Assembly (NCBI GenBank): GCA_964528095.1
Contig: CAZGSG010000177.1
Location: forward strand, 1 to 11,934
DNA: 11,934 bases
Direction of reading: 5' to 3'
From: CAZGSG01 sp964528095
GTDB taxonomy: Bacteria; Bacteroidota; Bacteroidia; Chitinophagales; Chitinophagaceae
The notes beneath the pieces are model-generated. The model was not told where the DNA came from, searched no databases, and saw only the letters and a list, made by a program, of their open reading frames with translations. Below, piece by piece: positions 6,118-11,934 of this stretch (within the stretch, counting starts at the first letter, position 1; each line of letters opens with the position of its first letter). A program made the position numbers and the translations under genes.

Positions 6118-6423
6118 GCAAATAAAAGTGTTTATCGCTAATCATACTAAAATCAGTAACCCCAATTGCCTGCGTGACCAAAAGAGTTCCATCAGCGTAC
6201 TTCTTAAAAAAATCGCAACAGCAATCATATTTCTCGAATTATCCGTTTTAACTCCGGTCTTATAGTAACTTCTTTTTAAAATCCCCGGAAAATGTCCTGT
6301 CCACAGTCATGTCTAATTCCATTTCGTTTGAGAATTAAGTTTGTAATCGGTTACTATTTTCAAAATCTGTATATATTAGCATACTCAAAGACATGTGTCC
6401 TTTTTCTAACCTGAATACTGAAT
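6118..6423. other. Intergenic region upstream of the GH115 gene
   Basis: 306 bp without a recognisable gene. The only signal I support is the -7 element at 6336-6343. Neither strand gives a frame resembling a known protein, and no terminator hairpin with a U tract follows the PAP2 gene. Confidence 0.5.
6336..6343 (+). promoter_or_regulatory. Bacteroidota -7 element (TAAGTTTG) upstream of GH115
   Basis: An exact TAnnTTTG match about 80 bp before the GH115 start, which would leave a leader of roughly 75 nt. TTTG at 6327-6330 is too close to serve as the -33 element, and none is seen at the right spacing, so this is a candidate only. Confidence 0.35.
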
Positions 6424-8961
6424 ATGCCGTACAGATACCAGCATAACAAGCCGTTTAGACTAAAAATATTCTCAGCCTTTTTTTTCTTTGTGGCAACCAC
6501 CGGTTACCTGAACGCTTATGCTGATGAAAAGCCGTTGGGAGTGGTATTCAATGCCATACCAACTGGTTTTCCACTTGCCGATAGGAACAAGCCATCGCTC
6601 ATTATTCATGACTTAAATGACGCTGAAGTAGTAGGCATTGTCATTGAAGCACTAAGAAAGGATATACAACTGGTATCAGGCCTTCAATTAAAATCCGGTG
6701 TATCCTACGCCGCAAATGGCTATCCAATTGTAATTGGCACTTTAGGGAAATCAAAATTGATCGATGAGCTGGCAGAAAAAAAACTGATACCCGCGAATAA
6801 TATAAAAGGGAAATGGGAAACCTTTTGCCTGTCCGTAGTAAACAATCCGTGGAAGGATGTAAAGCAGGCACTCGTAATTTTTGGAAGCGATCCCCGGGGT
6901 ACCGCTTTTGGCGTGTTTGAACTTTCAAAGCTTATCGGGGTGTCGCCACTTGTATACTGGGCAGATGTTTTACCGGAACAACATAAAACCCTTTATGTCA
7001 CACCTGGGAAAAATATTGTTGGCCCTCCTTCTGTTCAGTATCGTGGCATATTCATAAATGATGAAGATTGGGGACTTCAACCCTGGGCTGCCAAAAACAT
7101 GGATACCACTATTAAAGATATTGGACCCAGGACTTATGAAAAAGTGTTTGAGTTAATGTTGCGGATAAAGGCAAACTACCTCTGGCCAGCCATGCACCCC
7201 TGTACAAAAGCATTTTGGTGTTACCCTGAAAACCCTGTGCTGGCACGTAAATATAATATTGTGCTTGGTGCAAGCCATTGCGAACCATTGCTGAGAAACA
7301 ACGTATTTGAATGGACCGATAATTTTAAACATGAATATGGCATTACGCCTGGTGAATGGCGCTATGATTTAAATAAAGAACAGATAGACCATTATTGGAA
7401 TGACCGTGTAAAACAATCTCAAAACAACCCGGCGGTTTATACAGTCGGTATGCGTGGTATACATGATGGCAGTATGCCTGGGCCTAATTCCAAAGAAGAA
7501 AAAAAGAAACTGCTGGAAACGGTGATCCGCAACCAACGGGAAATGTTATATAGTAGCCTGGGCAAACCAGTTGCAGATATACCACAGCTATTCTGCCCTT
7601 ATAAAGAAGTACTTGATCTTTACCGGCTGGGTATGGACCTGCCTGATGATATTACGTTGGCCTGGGCCGATGACAATCATGGTTATGTACGCCAGCTTTC
7701 CAATCCCGCAGAACAAAAAAGAAGCGGTGGCAGCGGAGTCTATTACCATTTGTCTTACTGGGGGGCACCACAGGATTATTTATGGCTCTCCAGCATATCA
7801 CCCATGCTTATCAGTTATGAACTTAGCAAGGCCTGGGCCTTGCAGGCCAGAAGACTTTGGATCTATAATGTGGGAGATATTAAGCCAGGAGAAATGGAAT
7901 TGATGTTTGGTATGGACCTGGCATGGGATGTGAATGCATGGACGCCCGAAAAAGCCCAGTTATACCCCGAGCACTGGGCAGCAGCTACCTTTGGTAAAGC
8001 TTTTGGTAAAAACATTGGTAATATAAAAGAGAGATTTTACCGGCTCGCAGCATCGGGCAAACCTGAACATCTTGACCGGCTTGTTTTTACAGATGCAGCG
8101 TCTGTTGCGCGTCTTGCCGATTACCAGGGCCTGGTTGCTGAAGTAAAAAAACTGGCGCAGACCATACCTGCCCGTTTACAAGATGCCTATTACCAATTGG
8201 TCTGGTATCCCGTAGAAGCGGCTTGTAATATGAATGAAAAAATCCTGTATGCCCGTAAAAGTCTCATGCTCGCTGCCGCCGGCAAACAGGAAGCATTATT
8301 GTTTTCAGCAAAAGCAAAGACAGCCTTTGAAAACATACAATTGCTTACGGAAAAATACAACACCGGTATCGCTAATGGTAAATGGAATGGCATGATGAGC
8401 TATCATCCACGGGATCTTAAGATTTTCAATATGCCGCCGGTGGCAACGCCTGATATGATTAAACAAACTGCTTATTCTGTATGGGACAGTACAGTTAATG
8501 CACACAGTATTGCAGCAGCAGGTTTTGTAAAAAAAAGCAATAATGATAACTTAAAAATAATTGAAGGACTGGGTATCGGCAAAACAGCTGTAACCGTGTG
8601 GCCGATGGACCTCACTACATATACCGACACAAGTATTACAAAAGCACCTTATGTAGAGTATAAACTGCCTGTTTCAATTGGTGAGAATAAGATCACTGTA
8701 CAATGTTTGCCCAACTTTCCATTATACAGTGGAATGAAATTAAGATATGCCATTGGGGTTGACGGCAGCAGTCCGGTATTTGTAAGCATCGCTACCCCTG
8801 CTGAATCAAAAGCCTGGGCTGTTAATATTTTAAGAGGCTATGCAACCGGTGAGACAATGTATAAAAGCAGTATTACCGGTGAGAAAATTGTTAGGATATA
8901 TTTCCCGGATCCGGGCCTGGTATTAAGCACTATTTCTGTAACTGGCGTTTCTGACAGGTAA
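6424..8961 (+). CDS. Glycoside hydrolase family 115 protein (xylan alpha-1,2-glucuronidase type)
   Basis: An 845-aa secreted enzyme, close to the usual GH115 length. A signal peptide ends near A33 (YLNAYA then DEK). The N-terminal domain (about 35-200) leads into the catalytic barrel. GH115 landmarks are YRGIFINDED (206-215), LWPAMH (253-258), GMRGIHDG (342-349), PYKEV with E395, WADDNHGYVR (414-423), YHLSYWGAP (441-449) and LWIYNVGDIKPGE (478-490). A helical region follows, then a C-terminal beta-sandwich (about 690-845) of the GH115_C type. The family removes alpha-1,2-linked glucuronic acid or its 4-O-methyl form from glucuronoxylan and can act on the intact polymer; some members may act on other glucuronosylated glycans. 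It should act in the periplasm or at the surface. The lipoprotein 188 bp downstream is on the same strand. No xylanase or SusC/D pair is in view, so the substrate is inferred from family alone. Confidence 0.95.
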   Translation: MPYRYQHNKPFRLKIFSAFFFFVATTGYLNAYADEKPLGVVFNAIPTGFPLADRNKPSLIIHDLNDAEVVGIVIEALRKDIQLVSGLQLKSGVSYAANGYPIVIGTLGKSKLIDELAEKKLIPANNIKGKWETFCLSVVNNPWKDVKQALVIFGSDPRGTAFGVFELSKLIGVSPLVYWADVLPEQHKTLYVTPGKNIVGPPSVQYRGIFINDEDWGLQPWAAKNMDTTIKDIGPRTYEKVFELMLRIKANYLWPAMHPCTKAFWCYPENPVLARKYNIVLGASHCEPLLRNNVFEWTDNFKHEYGITPGEWRYDLNKEQIDHYWNDRVKQSQNNPAVYTVGMRGIHDGSMPGPNSKEEKKKLLETVIRNQREMLYSSLGKPVADIPQLFCPYKEVLDLYRLGMDLPDDITLAWADDNHGYVRQLSNPAEQKRSGGSGVYYHLSYWGAPQDYLWLSSISPMLISYELSKAWALQARRLWIYNVGDIKPGEMELMFGMDLAWDVNAWTPEKAQLYPEHWAAATFGKAFGKNIGNIKERFYRLAASGKPEHLDRLVFTDAASVARLADYQGLVAEVKKLAQTIPARLQDAYYQLVWYPVEAACNMNEKILYARKSLMLAAAGKQEALLFSAKAKTAFENIQLLTEKYNTGIANGKWNGMMSYHPRDLKIFNMPPVATPDMIKQTAYSVWDSTVNAHSIAAAGFVKKSNNDNLKIIEGLGIGKTAVTVWPMDLTTYTDTSITKAPYVEYKLPVSIGENKITVQCLPNFPLYSGMKLRYAIGVDGSSPVFVSIATPAESKAWAVNILRGYATGETMYKSSITGEKIVRIYFPDPGLVLSTISVTGVSDR

Positions 8962-9149
8962 GTGTCATACCTTCCGGTCATTGGGTGACAGGCACAGTTC
9001 GGCACCTTATGCGGGTATTTCCGGCAAAGTGGTCTTGATCCGACAAATTATAAGTTGGTACACTATATGTATAAAACTAGTTAGGCAAAGTCATTGAACA
9101 AATTTGGAAAAAACTTAATAAGCTTCGAATCATAAAATGCGCCATTATC

Positions 9150-9827
9150 ATGAGACGTTTTTTTCATCAATTATTAGTGTTGAGTATATTAGGAGTGATC
9201 AGCTCCTGTAACCGGGATAAACCGGCAGAGGAAATATTTACCGTTGAACGACTATCATTTTCTCAAAATCCCTCATCAGTTTGGGAGATAGGATACACCA
9301 TTGACAGTTTTCTGAAGATAGCTGATTTCAGGAGATCCGATTATTCAGATAATGCCCCGCAAATAGCATTATGGCATCCATCTTCAGATGTAGCTGGCTA
9401 TTATCCTTATACAGGCCAGAATCGAAGCGCAGAGTTACAAATCGACAAGAGCGGAAGGTGGGCTTTGAGAGGCTTCCAGATCGCTATGGAAGGCTCGAAT
9501 ACAGGGCAGTTCAGTATGCTTCGTTTTAAACCGCCGGCGGCCGGAAGTTATCGGATCAAAGTAATATTCGAAGGCGTCCATATTGGATTGTCAACCACGG
9601 ATGTGCATGTATTGAAGAATGATCTGGCTATATTCAATGATTATATTGAAGGATATGGCGGAGATCAACGCTACAACCCTATTACAGGAAACCGTCCATC
9701 ATGCAGCTATGAAGATACACTACAACTTGGTCCGGGCGATCTGATTACTTTCGCAGTTGGATATGGGTCCAATAAGAATCATTATAACGATACCACGGGA
9801 TTGATCATTACGATAGAAAAAGTATAA
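9150..9827 (+). CDS. Lipoprotein with a single beta-sandwich-like domain (possible glycan binding)
   Basis: A 225-aa protein with a lipoprotein signal: hydrophobic residues 8-17, then ISSC with the lipidated Cys at position 20. One domain follows (about 33-225). It contains NPSSVWEIGYT, LRFKPPAAGSYRIKVIFEG, TTDVHVLKND and a final LGPGDLITFAVGYGSN followed by DTTGLIITI. The same pattern (PAAGTY, TTDVHVL, GDTIDFAVGYGSN, DTTGL) is one I know from many extracytoplasmic proteins of Planctomycetes, Cyanobacteria and proteobacteria, often with PEP-CTERM tails. Its function is not established, and an all-beta binding module is the likely fold. Placement after GH115 suggests surface capture of glycan, which is inference. 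The 188-bp gap contains only near-matches to the -7 element (CAAATTTG at 9099-9106), so separate transcription is possible. Confidence 0.8.
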   Translation: MRRFFHQLLVLSILGVISSCNRDKPAEEIFTVERLSFSQNPSSVWEIGYTIDSFLKIADFRRSDYSDNAPQIALWHPSSDVAGYYPYTGQNRSAELQIDKSGRWALRGFQIAMEGSNTGQFSMLRFKPPAAGSYRIKVIFEGVHIGLSTTDVHVLKNDLAIFNDYIEGYGGDQRYNPITGNRPSCSYEDTLQLGPGDLITFAVGYGSNKNHYNDTTGLIITIEKV

Positions 9828-9939
9828 ATTATGTATAAGTCGATCTCCGGTTCGAACAAAATATCTGAGCCTGCTGATTGAATAATTTGTCCATCTTTAT
9901 ATATTAATTTTTTATTTCTCTGGGAACTATTTTTTTACA

Positions 9940-10113
9940 TTAAATACAACAAAACCAAGCATAACTACCATCAGTGAGCTATAAAGCCGGTCATCCGTTC
10001 ACCCTTCTTCATGTTTTGCGATTATTTCAGCGAATAGTTTTTTTAATACTCGGACATGTTTTAAAGAACAGTATGGTATTACGCCGTCAGAATACATTTC
10101 GAGGCAAAACTGA
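9940..10113 (+). pseudogene. Decayed C-terminus of an AraC-type (or HTCS) transcription regulator
   Basis: One reading frame carries two separated pieces of an AraC helix-turn-helix domain. The first (9940-9981) reads LNTTKPSITTISEL, matching the end of the first HTH helix region and the start of the second helix-turn-helix. A TAA at 9982-9984 follows, then about 12 unrelated codons. The second piece (10021-10110) reads ANSFFNTRTC then FKEQYGITPSEYISRQN and ends at TGA 10111-10113. FKEQYGITPSEY is the hallmark C-terminal motif of AraC regulators and of hybrid two-component regulators of polysaccharide loci. The spacing between pieces is too long, and two extra codons lie between FFN and CFK. 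I therefore read this as a remnant. Nothing recognisable remains upstream. Confidence 0.65.
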
Positions 10114-10150
10114 TTGCGGCTGAATAAAGACCGAAATCAGCATCTGATGA

Positions 10151-10165
10151 CAGGCGGATCGCCTG
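10151..10165. repeat. Short perfect hairpin
   Basis: CAGGCG and CGCCTG pair perfectly around a GAT loop, 38 bp after the AraC remnant stop. There is no U tract on either side. It may be a leftover terminator or a regulatory hairpin of the lost gene. Confidence 0.3.
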
Positions 10166-10332
10166 GCATAAAACAGCCCGAATTTGCAGGGAAACTTCTT
10201 AAAACACTTAAAAAGCAACTATCTATTTAAATGATAGCACTCGTTACGCGTTTAGGATTCCAACCTGTGCTTTCTTTATTCAATAAAGTTGGGCTCAATG
10301 GATTTGTAATGAAATTGTAACTGAAACAAATA

Positions 10333-10349
10333 AATAATGGGCTATTATT
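10333..10349 (-). terminator. Weak possible terminator of the sulfatase gene
   Basis: AATAAT and ATTATT pair around a GGGCT loop directly after the sulfatase stop. On the minus strand the sequence then runs ATTTATTTGTTTC. The all-AT 6-bp stem is weak, so this is tentative. Confidence 0.25.
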
Positions 10350-10353
10350 CATT

Positions 10354-11802
10354 CTACCGCTTTACACTTCTCCCCTCTTCTTTATACTTTTCCAATAATG
10401 CAGTCAAACACTTTACCACATCCGGGTGTTCTGCCTGTACATTCTTTTCTTCTTTACTATCTGTAGAAAGATCGTATAGTTGTACTTCCGGCAATCCTTT
10501 TTTAACAGCATCTTCATTGCGGGGTGCAGTCCAGCCACCACTTCCCGGTGATAATTCCAGTTTCCATTTTCCCTGCGTAATACCAAATGATCCGCCAATA
10601 GAATGATGTACTGTAGCCTCCCGGATATCCTCTTTACTACCGGAGAAGTAAGGTAAAATATTGTAACTGTCTTCTGCTGTATTGGCCGGCAATGCAGCCT
10701 GGTTGATGGCCGCGGCGGTAGCCATAAAATCACTCAGGCATATGATTTTATCGCAACTGCTAGCGGGCTTGATCATAGCCGGCCAGCGTGCAATAAACGG
10801 CACCCGGTGACCACCCTCCCATATATCAGATTTATACCCTCTGAAATCAGCGCTTGGCATATGACCCAGCGCTTCAACATCCATTGTTTTCAGTACATAG
10901 GGTGCAAACCCGTTGTCACTGGTAAAAATGATCAGGGTATTTTCTGTAATACCCGCCGTGTTTACCGCTTTCATAATTTCACCTACAACCCAATCGGTTT
11001 CCTGCACATAATCGCCGTAAGCTGTTACTCCGCTTTTATTTATAAACTGTTTATTGGGTAAAATAGGTGTGTGGGGCGACGGCAAAGGCAGGTAAAGAAA
11101 AAAGGGTTGTTTTTTAGCAGATTGTTTTTTAATATAACCGATTGCTTTACTGGTAAAATCGCTTACACAATTCTCGGCTTCAAAATCTTTTTCTGCAGCG
11201 CCGGCCCGGCCCCATTTTTTTGTAACCGTAGCCTGCCCTACTGTATGATCATTTTCTATATAGATGTAAGGCGGCATATCCAGTGATGCTGCAATTCCAT
11301 AAAAATAATCGAACCCTAGGCTATTAGGGCCGTCAGCAATTGGCTGTGTATAATCAACATCTGTCTTTGTAGTATCATTTTTAAATTTCCAGCCTAGCCC
11401 AAGATGCCATTTACCAATACATGCGGTATTATACCCTTTCTGCTGTAAGATATTGGCAATAGTTACCCTTCCACTGTCTATTAAGGGCTTATCATACCCA
11501 TGCAAAACCCCGCTTTTGAGCCGGGTACGCCAGGCATAGCGACCGGTTAACAGGCTGTACCTGGATGGAGTGCAAACCGCAGATGATGAATGCGCATTGG
11601 TAAAAGTCATGCCCTGTGCTGCCAACGCGTCCGAATGCGGCGTTTTTATTTTACCGGCCGGGTTAAAGCAATGCAGATCGCCATAACCCAGATCATCCGC
11701 CAGTATAAATACAATATTAGGCTGGATAGCTGGTTTTGTTTTTTGTGCGATCGCTATTGTGCTCAACAATAGCATACTGGCAAAAGCGGTTACTTTCTTC
11801 AT
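10354..11802 (-). CDS. Secreted type I sulfatase (formylglycine-dependent, arylsulfatase-like)
   Basis: A 482-aa alkaline-phosphatase-fold sulfatase. The frame is open upstream to 11841, but the start at 11802 gives a clean signal peptide (MKKVTAFASMLLLSTIAIAQ), so I prefer it. The maturation signature is C77-T-P-S-R81 followed by YSLLTGR; C77 is the residue converted to formylglycine. Metal and sulfate ligands are visible as D36-D37 in LADDLGYGD, K131 and H133 in GKWHLG, H244 in SPHTP, and D296-N297 in TSDNG. The enzyme should hydrolyse sulfate esters on a glycan or small molecule outside the cytoplasm; the substrate class is not determinable here. It needs a formylglycine-generating or anaerobic maturing enzyme encoded elsewhere. 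It faces the GH115/lipoprotein genes, so it is not in their operon but may share their pathway. Confidence 0.94.
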   Translation of the reverse strand: MKKVTAFASMLLLSTIAIAQKTKPAIQPNIVFILADDLGYGDLHCFNPAGKIKTPHSDALAAQGMTFTNAHSSSAVCTPSRYSLLTGRYAWRTRLKSGVLHGYDKPLIDSGRVTIANILQQKGYNTACIGKWHLGLGWKFKNDTTKTDVDYTQPIADGPNSLGFDYFYGIAASLDMPPYIYIENDHTVGQATVTKKWGRAGAAEKDFEAENCVSDFTSKAIGYIKKQSAKKQPFFLYLPLPSPHTPILPNKQFINKSGVTAYGDYVQETDWVVGEIMKAVNTAGITENTLIIFTSDNGFAPYVLKTMDVEALGHMPSADFRGYKSDIWEGGHRVPFIARWPAMIKPASSCDKIICLSDFMATAAAINQAALPANTAEDSYNILPYFSGSKEDIREATVHHSIGGSFGITQGKWKLELSPGSGGWTAPRNEDAVKKGLPEVQLYDLSTDSKEEKNVQAEHPDVVKCLTALLEKYKEEGRSVKR

Positions 11803-11838
11803 ATTACGAACAGGGTCTTTGTGTAACAGGAATATGCA

Positions 11839-11846
11839 CAAATTCA
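11839..11846 (-). promoter_or_regulatory. Possible -7 element of the sulfatase gene
   Basis: On the minus strand this reads TGAATTTG, one base off TAnnTTTG. A TTG (plus-strand CAA at 11869-11871) lies 22 bp upstream as a possible -33. It would give a leader of about 30 nt to the start at 11802. No recognisable gene is visible from 11847 to the window end. Confidence 0.25.
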
Positions 11847-11934
11847 GGCTTCTGTATGACTATTACTACAACCAATCAGCTTTTTAGTGAATAATTTTGG
11901 CATAGTATAGATAATGCCAGTACCTGCCGGGATA

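Larger units (their letters stand above)
9828..10353. other. Region between the convergent lipoprotein and sulfatase genes
   Basis: 526 bp without an intact gene. It holds the AraC-type remnant (9940-10113), a GC-rich hairpin (10151-10165) and a weak AT hairpin next to the sulfatase stop (10333-10349). I see no mobile-element ends or tRNA. Confidence 0.55.

Noticed and set aside
6121..6300. Open minus-strand frame upstream of GH115
   Set aside because: It ends without matching any family I know and has no start context or promoter. Treated as noncoding.
11803..11841. Upstream ATG extending the sulfatase by 13 residues
   Set aside because: The extension (MCIFLLHKDPVRN) would place polar residues before the signal peptide. 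The internal start gives a standard secretion signal.
1..11934. CRISPR arrays, insertion sequences, integrase or attachment sites, rRNA and tRNA genes
   Set aside because: I looked for regular repeats, transposase motifs and terminal inverted repeats by eye on both strands and saw none.

Overview
The window looks like chromosomal DNA of a Bacteroidota bacterium, probably Chitinophagaceae-like. This rests on three things: protein types typical of that phylum (a DUF4369/TlpA thioredoxin protein, a GH115 glucuronidase, a formylglycine sulfatase and a DUF3601 protein), several matches to the Bacteroidota -7 promoter element TAnnTTTG, and the lack of Shine-Dalgarno sequences before the starts. The genus is an inference.

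Layout. Positions 1-180 hold the end of an EF-Tu-like GTPase domain that stops where domain 2 should begin. A TlpA-like thiol-disulfide protein (459-1610) and a bacterial histone-deacetylase-family amidohydrolase (1787-2707) follow on the + strand. Three minus-strand genes come next: an integral membrane protein with an HExxH motif (2743-3501), a small DUF3601 protein 10 bp upstream of it (3512-3772), and an Abi-like HEPN ribonuclease-type protein (3879-4547). Facing away from the HEPN gene, 4583-4680 contains a -7 promoter element, a compact foldable segment and a strong intrinsic terminator. This is a candidate small RNA of about 85 nt. A doubtful 77-codon ORF (4874-5107) and a secreted PAP2-type phosphatase (5314-6117) come after it.

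The right half looks like a carbohydrate-degradation region: a secreted GH115 alpha-glucuronidase (6424-8961), a lipoprotein with one beta-sandwich-like domain (9150-9827), the decayed C-terminus of an AraC-type regulator (9940-10113), and a convergent secreted type I sulfatase (10354-11802, minus). Together they suggest removal of uronic acid and sulfate from an acidic polysaccharide. No SusC/SusD pair is visible, so this is at most part of a polysaccharide utilization locus.

The most interesting point is the HEPN Abi-like gene beside a structured, terminator-ended putative RNA. AbiF-type Abi proteins have been described as toxins paired with RNA antitoxins and as likely ancestors of Cas13. 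The arrangement here may be a divergent or minimal relative, which is a hypothesis from layout and motifs only. Other oddities are the domain-truncated EF-Tu, the near-leaderless promoter of the deacetylase gene, and an A11 tract directly upstream of the HEPN start.
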